From: Stygiobacter sp. | GTDB taxonomy: Bacteria > Pseudomonadota > Alphaproteobacteria > Rhodospirillales > Magnetospirillaceae | Direction: 5' to 3' | DNA length: 64,000 bases | Assembly (NCBI GenBank): GCA_006218045.1 | Contig: VBWB01000029.1 | Span: 1 to 64,000, forward strand | Part shown: one piece after another, positions 25,890 through 34,730 of the stretch | Layout of the letters: each line of letters starts with the position of its first letter | Numbering within the stretch: the stretch's first letter is position 1 | Made by a program: the position numbers and the translations under genes | Notes under the pieces: model-generated | Told to the model about the DNA's origin: nothing | The model's database searches: none | Seen by the model: only the letters and a program-made list of their open reading frames with translations

Positions 25890-26195
25890 ATGCGGTCGGT
25901 GTCGATCCTGGCGGTCCTGGGTCTGTTCGTGGCCTTTTTCCTGGATCTCGCCCCCGCAGACGCCTTGTCGCCTTCCGCCGATAACGGCGCCGAGGTGGTC
26001 GCCCGCTGGTGTGCCGATTGCCATATGAGCCAGCGGGCCGACACCCCCAGCTTCCAGACCATTTCCGCCCGCCGTTCGGCGGCGGATATCAGCACCGCCC
26101 TGGCCAAGCCCCATGCCCGGCCCATGGGCGGCATCCGTCTGAACCAGCGCGAGATCGACGACGTTACCGCCTATATCAAAGGCTTGGGACATTAG
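25890..26195 (+). CDS. Small monohaem c-type cytochrome
   Basis: A 101-residue exported protein with a signal peptide (MRSVSILAVLGLFVAFFLDL), haem motif CADCH and a candidate axial Met in ARPMGGI. It resembles sulfite-dehydrogenase-type or cytochrome c-553-like carriers. ATG 25890 has GGAGAG upstream; an earlier ATG at 25797 would bury the signal peptide. Confidence 0.85.
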   Translation: MRSVSILAVLGLFVAFFLDLAPADALSPSADNGAEVVARWCADCHMSQRADTPSFQTISARRSAADISTALAKPHARPMGGIRLNQREIDDVTAYIKGLGH

Positions 26196-26279
26196 TTTTT
26201 CTAACTAAAGACGGTTATGGTTTCTCGTTTGCGCCGCCTTTGCCAGCGGGCATAGAGTCACGCTGACCTATCCCCGCTT

Positions 26280-27512
26280 ATGAAAGTGCCGCCCATGCGC
26301 CGCCCCGTCTGGCTGACTCCCGCCGTTCTCACCATCTTCCTGTCGGGAGCGGCGATGATGAGCGTATCCATGGGCTCGCGCCAGTCGCAAGGCCTGCTGA
26401 TCGGGCCGCTGTCGCTGGACCGCGATTGGCCGTTGGCCACCTTTTCCCTGGCGGTGGCGGTCCACAACCTGATGTGGGGATTTTTCCAGCCCTTCGCCGG
26501 GGCCGCCGCCGATCGTTGGGGGGCGGCCCGCGTCGCCGCCCTGGGTGCCCTGGCCTTCGGCATCGGCATGATGATGACCGCCAGCGGCGGTGCGCTGATC
26601 ACCACCATCGGCCTGGGGGTGGTGTCCGGTTTCGGCTTGGCCGCCACCAGCTTCGCCGTCGTCGTCGGCCCGGTCAGCCGCGCCGTCAGCCCGCAACACC
26701 GCACGGTGGCCATGGGCGCCGGTCAGGCCTTGGGCTCGTTCGGCATGATGGCGATGATTCCGTTATCGCAATGGATGATCGGTAGCTATGGGGCCACCCA
26801 GACCATCTGGATTTTGGCCACGTTCTCGCTGGCCTCGATCCCGCTGGCCTTTATCCTCAACCGCGGTGAAAAGGCGTCGCGCCCGCCGCTCACCGTGGTC
26901 GGCGATCTGACCATGAAGGAAGCCCTGCGCGAGGCTTGGCGCCATCCCGGCTATCGCCTGCTGGCCGCCGGTTTCTTCGTCTGCGGCTTTCAGGTCACCT
27001 TCATCGGCGTCCATCTGCCCGGCTATCTGGCCCTGTGCGGCATGAGCCAGGGGGCGGGGGCTACCGCGCTCTTGGTCATCGGCGCCTTCAACGTCCTGGG
27101 CACCTGGGGCATGGGCCACCTGTCGCAGAAATACCGGCCCAAGCACGTGCTGTCGCTCATCTATCTGGGCCGGGCCATCGCCACCATCGCTTTCGTCATG
27201 GGGCCGAAGAACGAAATCACCTTGTTGGCTTTCGCCGCGTCCATGGGCTTGCTGTGGCTGTCCACCGTGCCGCCGACCTCGGGCCTGATCGCCACCGTGT
27301 TCGGTCCGCGTTATCTGGGCATGCTGTTCGGATTGGTGTTCTTCACCCATCAGGTCGGCAGCTTCCTGGGGTCGTGGCTGGGCGGCATCATCTATGACGC
27401 CACCCTGTCCTATGACGTCATGTGGATGGGCACCGCCATCCTGGGCGTGGTCGCCGCCATCCTGCACCTGCCCATCAACGACCGTTCGTTGCGGGTGGCG
27501 CAGCCGGCCTAA
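26280..27512 (+). CDS. Major facilitator superfamily transporter
   Basis: A 410-residue carrier with about 12 hydrophobic segments. The loop after helix 2 (FAGAAADRWGAARVA) is the MFS motif A variant. It resembles the monocarboxylate/oxalate-formate branch, but substrate prediction is not safe. It stands alone; its last 4 bp overlap the convergent lipoprotein gene. Confidence 0.88.
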   Translation: MKVPPMRRPVWLTPAVLTIFLSGAAMMSVSMGSRQSQGLLIGPLSLDRDWPLATFSLAVAVHNLMWGFFQPFAGAAADRWGAARVAALGALAFGIGMMMTASGGALITTIGLGVVSGFGLAATSFAVVVGPVSRAVSPQHRTVAMGAGQALGSFGMMAMIPLSQWMIGSYGATQTIWILATFSLASIPLAFILNRGEKASRPPLTVVGDLTMKEALREAWRHPGYRLLAAGFFVCGFQVTFIGVHLPGYLALCGMSQGAGATALLVIGAFNVLGTWGMGHLSQKYRPKHVLSLIYLGRAIATIAFVMGPKNEITLLAFAASMGLLWLSTVPPTSGLIATVFGPRYLGMLFGLVFFTHQVGSFLGSWLGGIIYDATLSYDVMWMGTAILGVVAAILHLPINDRSLRVAQPA

Positions 27513-28033
27513 CGCTTGAGCGGTTCGGAATAGACCGGCGACATCAAAACCGGGGCTGGTGTCGCCGGCGCCGGCGCATAAGAAGACGAAGACGGTGCGG
27601 TGGCCCCGGTGCCCACCCGCTGGGCCACGGTGACGCGCACGGTGGCGCCCCACATGGTTCCGGCTTCCACCTGGACGGTGGCGGCGCGATCGCCGCGCAC
27701 ATAGGACATGACGCTGGTCCCCGAGGTGGCGGCCATGATCGGTTCCCAATTGAAGGCCGGCATCTGCTGCAGATAGAAAGCGGTGGCTTCGGACGAGGAT
27801 TTCCACAGCTTCATCACCACCCGACCGGTCCAGCGGTCCTTGTCACCCAGGATGAGTGAGCGTTCGTTGTCCATGGTGGCGCCGGACGGGATGGGGATAT
27901 CGGTCAGCAAGCCGAAATCGATCTGTTGCTGCGGGTCGCCGGATTGGGTTTGCGGTAATGACGTGGTGTTGCCGCACCCGGCGAGAAGCAGGGCGGCAAG
28001 AGCGGGGATTGCGAGACGGGCCATGGTCTTCAT
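27509..28033 (-). CDS. Lipoprotein of unknown function
   Basis: A 174-residue lipoprotein: MKTMARLAIPALAALLLAGCGN has a clear lipobox. The mature part holds DIPIPSGATMDNERSLILG and FYLQQMPAFNWEP, a pattern like periplasmic domains that bind or modify cell-envelope components, and ends in a Ser/Pro/Ala-rich tail. The start is placed at the ATG giving a proper signal peptide; an upstream ATG (28069) would add 12 residues. No specific family assigned. Confidence 0.7.
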   Translation of the reverse strand: MKTMARLAIPALAALLLAGCGNTTSLPQTQSGDPQQQIDFGLLTDIPIPSGATMDNERSLILGDKDRWTGRVVMKLWKSSSEATAFYLQQMPAFNWEPIMAATSGTSVMSYVRGDRAATVQVEAGTMWGATVRVTVAQRVGTGATAPSSSSYAPAPATPAPVLMSPVYSEPLKR

Positions 28034-28072
28034 GGCGCCAAAGGTACAGAAAACACCCGAAGCCGACAAGTA

Positions 28073-28606
28073 TCAGTGGTCGAGGAAATATTCGGCCAGG
28101 GCTTCGTACTCCGCCCCCTCGCCGCCCAGATGGCTGCGGTACAGGGTAAAGCCGGTGACCGGCAGCAGGGCGACGAAGGGCGAATGATGGGCGAGGAAGG
28201 CGGCGATACGCTCGGGCGGGGCCGCTTTCAGCCAGGCCAAGGTGACATGGGGGGTGAATTTTCGGGTCTCGGCCGCCAACCCCACGTCACGTGCCGCCTG
28301 TTCGATCCGGATCTGCAACGAGTCAAGTTCGGCATGGGCGGCGATTCCGGCCCACAACGCCCGCGGCTTGCCTCCGCCGAAAGTGCCGAAGCCGTCCAGG
28401 CGCAAATCGAAAGCCGGCCCGTGGATCGCGCGCAGGCGGTGATGCAGATCCTCGGCCATGCCTTCGTCCACCGCGCCGATGAAACGCAAGGTGACGTGCA
28501 GGTTGTGCGCCGCCACCCAGCGCGCGCCGGGAATGCCGCCGGCCAAGGCCGCCAGCCGTGCCGCCAGATCGGACGGCAGGGCCAGGCCGACGAACAGGCG
28601 GATCAC
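28073..28606 (-). CDS. thpR: RNA 2',3'-cyclic 3'-phosphodiesterase (2H family)
   Basis: A 177-residue 2H phosphoesterase. The two catalytic motifs are HVTLRF near residue 37 and HVTLAW near residue 121; the N-terminal MIRLFVGLALP is typical. It hydrolyses 2',3'-cyclic phosphodiesters in RNA and was once described as 2'-5' RNA ligase. It is the third gene of an esterase-FIST-thpR operon joined by 4-bp overlaps. Confidence 0.93.
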   Translation of the reverse strand: MIRLFVGLALPSDLAARLAALAGGIPGARWVAAHNLHVTLRFIGAVDEGMAEDLHHRLRAIHGPAFDLRLDGFGTFGGGKPRALWAGIAAHAELDSLQIRIEQAARDVGLAAETRKFTPHVTLAWLKAAPPERIAAFLAHHSPFVALLPVTGFTLYRSHLGGEGAEYEALAEYFLDH

Positions 28607-29730
28607 GGCACCGTTCCGGTCAGTACGGTCAACACCCCGGTATAGCCGTACAGGCGTTGGCCGCTGATCTCGCCATTGGCGAAATAGCCGATCAGCGGCA
28701 CCGCCGGTCCCAGCGCCTGCCGCACCTGGGCCAGTTCCGCCCCCGGCTCGCCGAACATGTGCTCACCCCGCGCCGTGCAGGTGACATAAAGGGCGGCCAG
28801 TGGCAGCCGGCCTTGCAGGCGTCCGCACACATCGTCGAGCATGCGGGCCAGATCGGCCTGGGCGGCGATGGGGTCGCGCCGCACCAGCATCAGCCTTTGC
28901 CCCACATGGATCTCATCGGCCACCGCCAGCCAGCCCTGGGCCTGATCCAGACCCATCAGCGTGCGCACCACGTAATCACCCTGGTCCGAGCCCTCCACCG
29001 GCAGGGCGGCATGGATGTAGCCGGCGGCGCGGCGGAGATCGCGGGCCAGCAATTCCCCCACTTCCGCCTTGAACACCTCAAGCGCTGATTTACCATCCAG
29101 GCTGGCGACCACATTGGCCCAGCCCTCGGTCACCGCATGGACCGGCCCGATGGGGGTACAGCCCTGGGTCAGGCCGACCACCGCCTGGATCGGCTCGGCC
29201 AGCAGTACCCCGGAGAGCGCCCCGGGCAGGACGCTGCCGGCCAGATGCGACGGGTGATCGCTCGTCGCCACCAGCCCGCCGGTCAAAAAGCCGATGCCGT
29301 CGGCCAGGGATTCGATCAGGGCCGGCAGGCCGGCATGACGGGGGTCGCCATGGACCAGGGCGATGGACGGCGTGTTGGCAGTGGCCCAAAGCCCCAGCCG
29401 GGCGGTGAAATCGGCGGCGTCGGTGCTGGAAAACAGCTTGAAGGCGCCTTCCGGCACCTGGCCCAGCATTACCGCCATGGCACCGCCGTCGCGGATTTCC
29501 TGGTTGCCGACGCAAAGACCGGACACCGCCGCCCCCACCCAGTGTTCCACCCGGGTGGTCTCGCGCAGGAAAGTCAGGATCGACGGCAGGTCGGCGGCAA
29601 AGGCCTCGGTCGTGTACAAGATGCCCAGATTGGCCCGGCCCACCGCCGCCGACACCCGCTCCAGGCAGGCCTTGGCCGCCAGCCCCCAATGATCGGCCAG
29701 GGCATGGGCGGCGACGAAAAGCGGTCTCAT
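28603..29730 (-). CDS. FIST-domain signal sensor protein
   Basis: A 375-residue protein with the FIST_N domain (YTTEAFAADLPSILTFLRE, GAAVSGLCVG) and FIST_C domain (LMLVRRDPIAAQADLARML, GRLPLAALYVTCTARGEHMFG, PLIGYFANGEI). FIST modules bind small ligands, possibly amino acids, and usually sit in signalling proteins; this one has no output domain and is soluble. It is coupled upstream to the esterase gene and downstream to thpR (4-bp overlaps). Confidence 0.88.
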   Translation of the reverse strand: MRPLFVAAHALADHWGLAAKACLERVSAAVGRANLGILYTTEAFAADLPSILTFLRETTRVEHWVGAAVSGLCVGNQEIRDGGAMAVMLGQVPEGAFKLFSSTDAADFTARLGLWATANTPSIALVHGDPRHAGLPALIESLADGIGFLTGGLVATSDHPSHLAGSVLPGALSGVLLAEPIQAVVGLTQGCTPIGPVHAVTEGWANVVASLDGKSALEVFKAEVGELLARDLRRAAGYIHAALPVEGSDQGDYVVRTLMGLDQAQGWLAVADEIHVGQRLMLVRRDPIAAQADLARMLDDVCGRLQGRLPLAALYVTCTARGEHMFGEPGAELAQVRQALGPAVPLIGYFANGEISGQRLYGYTGVLTVLTGTVP

Positions 29731-30371
29731 GGCCGCACCTGATCCAGCAGCTTTTCCACCATCGGCACCATGTGGCCGACCATCACCGCCACCCCGGCCC
29801 CGGTGGGATGCAGGCCGTCTTTCTGGTTCAGCGCCGGATTGGCGGCGACACCGTCGAGAAAGAACGGATAGAGTGCCACGCCGCGATCCTTGGCCACCTG
29901 GGTATAAGCGGCGCGGAAGGCTTGGCCGTATTCGGGGCCGAGATTGGGTGGTGCTTCCATGCCGGCCAGCAGCACTTTCACCCCGGCGCCTTGCAGCTTG
30001 GCGACGATGGCATCCAGATTGGCGCGCAGGCGGCTGGTGTCCAACCCGCGCAGGCCATCATTGGCGCCCAGGGCGACGACGGCCGCCTGCGGTTTGTCGG
30101 CCAAGGCCCAGTCCAGCCGCGCCAGACCGCCGGCGGAGGTATCGCCCGATACCCCGGCATTGACGACGTGGACATCGCGGCCCTTGGCTTTCAGCGCCGC
30201 CTCCAACTGCACGGGAAAGGCTTCCGCCGCCGGCAAGCCGTAGCCGGCGGTGAGCGAATCACCCAAGGCCAGGAGGGTGATCGGCGCCGCCTGGGCGGCG
30301 GTCACGTTGACAATGATGGCCAGCGCGCCATATGCGACCAATGATTTCACGATGAAAGACCTGCGCCGCAT
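29727..30371 (-). CDS. Exported SGNH/GDSL arylesterase (TesA-like)
   Basis: A 214-residue esterase. Signal peptide MRRRSFIVKSLVAYGALAI... ends at AQA; block I is LALGDSLTAGYGL (Ser nucleophile), block III is VALGANDGLRG, and the catalytic Asp-His is DGLHPTG. It acts in the periplasm on acyl or aryl esters. It is divergent from an ABC exporter of the YbbA/YbbP type, as tesA is in E. coli. Its ATG (30371-30369) overlaps the ATG of that gene on the opposite strand in the tetranucleotide CATG. Confidence 0.9.
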   Translation of the reverse strand: MRRRSFIVKSLVAYGALAIIVNVTAAQAAPITLLALGDSLTAGYGLPAAEAFPVQLEAALKAKGRDVHVVNAGVSGDTSAGGLARLDWALADKPQAAVVALGANDGLRGLDTSRLRANLDAIVAKLQGAGVKVLLAGMEAPPNLGPEYGQAFRAAYTQVAKDRGVALYPFFLDGVAANPALNQKDGLHPTGAGVAVMVGHMVPMVEKLLDQVRP

Positions 30372-31053
30372 GTCCAGTTCCCATAGCCAGCCGCTGATCC
30401 GATTGCGCGGCGTCACCCTCAACTTGGCGAGCTTGGCCGGTCAGGTCAACGTCTTGCGTGGCATCGACCTCGAGGTGAATGATGGCGAGACCATCGGCAT
30501 CGTCGGTCCGTCGGGCTCGGGCAAGTCGTCGCTGCTGATGGTGCTGGGCGGGCTGGAACGGGCCAGCGCCGGTCAAGTGCTGGTGGCCGGCCACGATCTG
30601 ACCGCCATGAGCGAGGACCAGTTGGCCCGGCTGCGCCGCGACCATGTGGGCATCGTCTTCCAGTCGTTTCAGCTGATTCCGACCATGACCGCCCTGGAAA
30701 ACGTCGCCGTGCCGCTGGAACTGGCCGGGGCGCCCGATGCCCTGGACCGGGCCGAGGCCGAATTGCGGGCGGTGGGTCTGGGCCATCGGCTGGATCATTA
30801 TCCCGGCCAGATGTCCGGCGGCGAGCAGCAGCGCGTCGCCCTGGCCCGCGCCGTCATCGCCCGCCCGCGCCTGTTGCTGGCCGACGAACCCACCGGCAAT
30901 CTGGACGGCGCCACCGGCGCCGATATCACCGGCTTGATGTTCGATCTGCACCAGCGCCATGGCTCGACCCTGGTGCTGGTCACCCACGACCCGGCCCTGG
31001 CGGCACGCTGCGGCAAGGTGGTGCGTCTGGCCGATGGTCGGGTGGCGGCATGA
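30370..31053 (+). CDS. ABC transporter ATP-binding protein (YbbA-like)
   Basis: A 227-residue ATPase: Walker A GPSGSGKS, Q-loop VFQSFQL, signature MSGGEQQR, Walker B LLLADEPTGNLDG. It belongs to the MacB/LolD-type subfamily. The start MSSSHS is set by family length; ATG 30355 would add five residues. It is coupled by ATGA to the large permease gene and likely powers it. The start region overlaps the divergent esterase gene. Confidence 0.92.
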   Translation: MSSSHSQPLIRLRGVTLNLASLAGQVNVLRGIDLEVNDGETIGIVGPSGSGKSSLLMVLGGLERASAGQVLVAGHDLTAMSEDQLARLRRDHVGIVFQSFQLIPTMTALENVAVPLELAGAPDALDRAEAELRAVGLGHRLDHYPGQMSGGEQQRVALARAVIARPRLLLADEPTGNLDGATGADITGLMFDLHQRHGSTLVLVTHDPALAARCGKVVRLADGRVAA

Positions 31054-33575
31054 TCGCTATCGCCGTGCGTTTCGCCCGCCGGGAATTGCGCGGCGGGCTC
31101 AAGGGTTTTCGCATCCTGGTCGCCTGTCTGGCCCTGGGGGTGGCGGCCATCGCCGCCTCGGGTTCGCTGAAGGCGTCGTTCCAGCAGGCGCTGTCCGAGG
31201 ATGCCCGCGCCCTGTTGGGCGGCGACATCGAATTGCGCCAATCCTATGTGCCGATCACCCCCGAGCAGCGGGCCTTCCTGTCCCGTTTCGCCACCGTATC
31301 GGAAGTGTCCGACATGCGGGCCATGGCGCGGGCCGGCGATGCCCGCCGGCTGGTCGAGTTGAAGGGCGTCGATGATCTTTATCCGCTGGCCGGTACCCTG
31401 GTCACCCGGCCGCCCCTGGCCCTGACCGGGATGCTGGGACGACGAGACGGTGTCTGGGGCGCCGCCGCCGATGCGCATCTGCTGGACGCCCTGGGCATCG
31501 CCATCGGCCAGCAGGTGCAGGTGGGCGCCATCCGCGTCGAGATCCGCGCCATCCTCACCGCCGAGCCCGACCGCGTCGCCAATGCCCTGTCCTTCGGTCC
31601 GCGTCTGTTGGTATCCAATCAGGCGGTGACGGAAACCGGACTGATCCAGCCGGGCAGCCTGATCCGCTGGGGGGCGCGGCTGGCCCTTTCCCCCGGCAGC
31701 GATGCCACCCGGCTGAAAGCCGATCTGGCGCGGGCTTTTCCCGACGCGCCGTGGAGCTGGCGCGACCTGACCGAGGCAGCCCCCGGCCTCGACCGTCTGC
31801 TCGACAATCTGGCCGCCTTCCTCACCCTGGTCGGGTTGACCGCCCTGTTGGTCGGCGGCATCGGCATCGCCAACGCGGTCAAGGCCTATCTCGACGGCAA
31901 GCTGGCCCATATCGCCATCTTCAAGGCCCTGGGCGCCCCCAGTCGTCAGATCGGCCTGATCTATGGCCTTCTGGTCGGCGGTCTGTCCGCCCTGGGCATT
32001 CTGATCGGTTTGATATTGGGTGGGGCGATGCCGTGGTTGCTGGTTCAGGCGGCCGGCGATGCCCTGCCCCTGGCCGCGCGGGTCGGGCTTTATCCGCTGC
32101 CCTTGGCCATCGCCGCCGTCTTCGGCGCCCTGACGGCGCTGACCTTCGCCCTGTGGCCGTTGGCCCAGGCCGCCCGCGTGCCGGCCACCGCCTTGTTCCG
32201 TCAGGCGGCCAGTCCGCTTGCCGCCCGCCCGCAAGGCCGGCTGCTGCTGGTGCTGGTGATCACCGCCACCACCTTGGCAGCGCTTGCGATCATCGCCGCC
32301 GACCGCCGTGACATCGCCGCCATTTTCGTCGCCGCCGCCATCGCCTTGCTGGGCCTGTTCCGCCTGCTGGCCCGGGCCTTGTCGCGTGGCGCCGCCCTGG
32401 CGGCCAAGCGTCGTCGCGGTCTGATGGCCCGGCCCACCGCCCGCGTTGCCCTGGCCAATCTGCACCGTCCCGGCTCGGCGGTGGTGTCCATGGTGCTGTC
32501 GCTGGGCCTGGGCCTGACCGTGCTGGTGACCATCGCCCTGATCGAGGGCAATCTGGCCCGCCAGTTCGGCCAGACCCTGCCGGCGCGCGCGCCCAGCTTC
32601 TATTTCATCGACCTGCAACCGGATCAAAGCGAGCAATTCGACGCAATCATCACCGCCACGGCCCCTACCGCCAGCGTCGAAAAAGCCCCGATGGTGCGCG
32701 GACGCATCACCCGGGTGAACGGCCAAGCCATCGACGCCGCCCAAGTGGCGCCCGAGGTGCAATGGGCCTTGCGCGGTGATCGTGGTCTGACCGCCGCCGC
32801 CAACCAGCCGCCGCACACCTTGTTGCAGGCCGGCTCCTGGTGGTCCGCCGATTATGCCGGCCCGCCGCTGGTTTCTTTGGATGCCGGCCTGGCCATGGGG
32901 CTGGGGCTGAAGCTGGGCGACAGCCTGGGCCTGAACATCCTGGGGCGGGAACTGACCTTGACGGTATCCAGCCTGCGCCAGGTGGAATGGACCAGCCTCA
33001 ACATGAATTTCGCCCTGATCCTGTCGCCCACCGCCCTAGCCGGCGCCCCCTTCATCCACATCGCCACCGTTCATGCCGATGAAGCCGACGAGGCACGGGT
33101 GGAGAAAGCGGTCAGCGACGCCTTGCCCAACGTCTCGGCCATCCGGGTCAAGGAGGCGCTGACCCAGGTCCGCGCCATGATCGCCCATGCCGATCTGGCG
33201 GTACGGCTGGCCGGTCTGGTCACCCTGGCCGCCGGCGCCCTGGTGCTGGCCGGGGCGGTGATGGCGGGGCATCGACGGCGGGTGCGCGAAGCGGTGATCC
33301 TGAAGGTGCTGGGGGCCACCCGGGGCGAGCTGTGGCGGGCGTGGATGCTGGAATTCTCGCTGATCGGCACCGCCACCGGCCTGTCGGCGGCTTTGTTCGG
33401 CAGTGTGGCGTCGTGGGCGATCATCGTCCACGTCATGCGCGGCGAATGGGTGTTCCTGCCCGGTCTGACCTTGGCCACCTTGGCCATCTGCATCACCGCT
33501 GCCCTGGCCGCCGGTTTCGCCGGGGCTTTCGCCGCGCTCCGCCTGCCCGCCGCGCCGGCCTTGCGGCAGGAATGA
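31050..33575 (+). CDS. FtsX/YbbP-like ABC transporter permease
   Basis: An 841-residue permease with one N-terminal transmembrane helix, a large periplasmic domain, and two FtsX-like modules of about four helices each (for example LVGLTALLVGGIGIANAVKAY and LAGLVTLAAGALVLAGAVMAG), the layout of YbbP. Complexes of this kind move hydrophobic molecules or lipoproteins from the outer leaflet. The substrate is not known. It is followed by a long hairpin. Confidence 0.92.
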   Translation: MIAIAVRFARRELRGGLKGFRILVACLALGVAAIAASGSLKASFQQALSEDARALLGGDIELRQSYVPITPEQRAFLSRFATVSEVSDMRAMARAGDARRLVELKGVDDLYPLAGTLVTRPPLALTGMLGRRDGVWGAAADAHLLDALGIAIGQQVQVGAIRVEIRAILTAEPDRVANALSFGPRLLVSNQAVTETGLIQPGSLIRWGARLALSPGSDATRLKADLARAFPDAPWSWRDLTEAAPGLDRLLDNLAAFLTLVGLTALLVGGIGIANAVKAYLDGKLAHIAIFKALGAPSRQIGLIYGLLVGGLSALGILIGLILGGAMPWLLVQAAGDALPLAARVGLYPLPLAIAAVFGALTALTFALWPLAQAARVPATALFRQAASPLAARPQGRLLLVLVITATTLAALAIIAADRRDIAAIFVAAAIALLGLFRLLARALSRGAALAAKRRRGLMARPTARVALANLHRPGSAVVSMVLSLGLGLTVLVTIALIEGNLARQFGQTLPARAPSFYFIDLQPDQSEQFDAIITATAPTASVEKAPMVRGRITRVNGQAIDAAQVAPEVQWALRGDRGLTAAANQPPHTLLQAGSWWSADYAGPPLVSLDAGLAMGLGLKLGDSLGLNILGRELTLTVSSLRQVEWTSLNMNFALILSPTALAGAPFIHIATVHADEADEARVEKAVSDALPNVSAIRVKEALTQVRAMIAHADLAVRLAGLVTLAAGALVLAGAVMAGHRRRVREAVILKVLGATRGELWRAWMLEFSLIGTATGLSAALFGSVASWAIIVHVMRGEWVFLPGLTLATLAICITAALAAGFAGAFAALRLPAAPALRQE

Positions 33576-33576
33576 T

Positions 33577-33612
33577 ACCAACGGTCGAAAGTCAGGACTT
33601 GCGACCGTTGGT
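33577..33612. terminator. Long stem-loop after the ABC permease gene
   Basis: ACCAACGGTCG (33577-33587) pairs perfectly with CGACCGTTGGT (33602-33612). The inner bases AAGTC and GACTT pair too, giving a stem of about 16 bp with one mismatch and a 2-nt loop. It begins just after the stop codon but lacks a T run. The remaining part of the 307-bp gap (to 33882) holds a candidate hsp20 promoter and no gene. Confidence 0.5.
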
Positions 33613-33741
33613 CCAGCCGCCATTGTGTCGCTTCGCGCACGTCTTTGACTCGCGGCGGCGGCCAAGGGCGCGGACGCGCCTGCCCGGCGAGGGGCGAATA
33701 CAGCGGTCAATGAAATTGGCCGCTGGTATGATTTACCGAAT

Positions 33742-33771
33742 CTTGACGGGGCGGGAATATCATCCAACATA
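33742..33771 (+). promoter_or_regulatory. Candidate heat-shock (RpoH) promoter for hsp20
   Basis: CTTGACGG at 33742 and a CATCCAACATA stretch about 18 bp later loosely fit the alphaproteobacterial sigma-32 pattern (CTTG, 17 bp, CYTAT-like). It lies about 115 bp ahead of the Hsp20 start codon. The -10 match is weak. Confidence 0.35.
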
Positions 33772-33882
33772 GGATATCAAGGCGGTGCCGTTTTCCCCTG
33801 ACGGGGAGGGGCCGCCGAAATGGGCGCCGATGAAGGGTCCAGATTTCCGCACTCTCTCGCTCACCCCAGAGGAGGAGACACA

Positions 33883-34389
33883 ATGAGCCGCATGTCCGCC
33901 TTCAACAGCCCGCTCTTGTTGGGTTTCGACCATTTCGAGCGCGTGCTCGACCGCGTCGCCAAAAGCCAGGGCGAAGGCTATCCCCCCTATAACATCGAAC
34001 AGATCGGCGAAAACGGCCTGCGCATCACCTTGGCGGTGGCCGGCTTTTCCATGGATGATCTGGCGGTGGGTCTGGAAGACAATCAGTTGATCATCCGCGG
34101 CCGTCAGGCCGAGGACGATCCCTCGCGTATTTTTCTGCATCGCGGCATCGCCGCCCGTCAGTTTCAACGCGCCTTCGTGCTGGCCGAGGGTATCGAGGTG
34201 CAATCCGCCACCTTGGACAACGGCCTGCTGCACATCGACCTGTACCGGCCCCGCCCTGAACCCAGGGTGAAGACCATCCCCATCAACGGCGCCAATGTGG
34301 GCGGTGACCGGGTCGCCGGTCCCCGCACCATCGACGTGGCGGACGAAGATGTCCGCTCCGTGCGCTCCCGGCCAAGAACCGGCCAATAG
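33883..34389 (+). CDS. Small heat-shock protein Hsp20 (IbpA-like)
   Basis: A 168-residue alpha-crystallin protein. N-terminal FNSPLLLGFDHFERVLDRV and PPYNIE are typical of IbpA. The crystallin domain covers about 35-125, with NGLLHIDLYRP near its end. The C-terminus is unusually long (about 45 residues) and contains PRVKTIPI with an I-x-I/V-like anchor. It binds unfolding proteins without ATP. AGGAGGA precedes the ATG. The DUF1150 gene follows by 11 bp. Confidence 0.95.
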   Translation: MSRMSAFNSPLLLGFDHFERVLDRVAKSQGEGYPPYNIEQIGENGLRITLAVAGFSMDDLAVGLEDNQLIIRGRQAEDDPSRIFLHRGIAARQFQRAFVLAEGIEVQSATLDNGLLHIDLYRPRPEPRVKTIPINGANVGGDRVAGPRTIDVADEDVRSVRSRPRTGQ

Positions 34390-34400
34390 GAGGTACGACC

Positions 34401-34619
34401 ATGCAAGACCTCTCCACCCTGCTCTATCCCATGAGCGCTGCCGATTTCGCGTCCTGGGGCATGCCTGAACTGGCTTTCGTCAAGCGCGTGGTCGAAAACA
34501 GCCAGGTCAGTTGGACCATCCATTCCGCCGACGGCACCGCCATCGGCGTCGCCCCCAGCCGCGATCTGGCTTTCGCCGCCATCATCCAGCACGAGTTGGA
34601 GCCGGTCAGCGTGCATTGA
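34401..34619 (+). CDS. DUF1150 family small protein
   Basis: A 72-residue cytosolic protein with the pattern FASWGMPELAFVKRV...IHSADGTAIGVAPSRDLAFAAIIQHELEPVSVH, characteristic of DUF1150 proteins that follow hsp20 in alphaproteobacteria. The function is unknown; the genomic link suggests a role in proteostasis. AGGAGG lies before the ATG and the gene forms an operon with hsp20. Confidence 0.88.
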   Translation: MQDLSTLLYPMSAADFASWGMPELAFVKRVVENSQVSWTIHSADGTAIGVAPSRDLAFAAIIQHELEPVSVH

Positions 34620-34640
34620 CCGGGCTCCGCCCGCACCCGC

Positions 34641-34724
34641 AAAGGGATTTAATCCCTTTGATCCCCTTCATGGAAGGAATGGGGTCCAGGGACATGTCCC
34701 TGGCGGGTCAGGGCAGAGCCCTGA
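34641..34724. repeat. Cluster of three palindromes downstream of hsp20-DUF1150
   Basis: AAAGGGATT-T-AATCCCTTT (34641-34659), CCAGGGACATGTCCCTGG (34686-34703) and TCAGGGC-AGA-GCCCTGA (34708-34724) follow one another in 84 bp between convergent genes. The first could end the hsp20 transcript. The GGGGTCCAGGGACATGTCCCTGG style resembles dispersed intergenic repeats found in several proteobacteria; copy number elsewhere is unknown. Confidence 0.65.
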
Positions 34725-34730
34725 AGGCGA

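Noticed and set aside
30798-32816. 672-codon minus-strand open frame
   Set aside because: Antisense to the ABC ATPase and permease genes; no family features in its product.
33830-33882. ROSE-type RNA thermometer before hsp20
   Set aside because: CTCTCTC upstream could pair weakly with the GGAGGAG site, but there is no conserved ROSE UUGCU-like element and pairing breaks after five bases.
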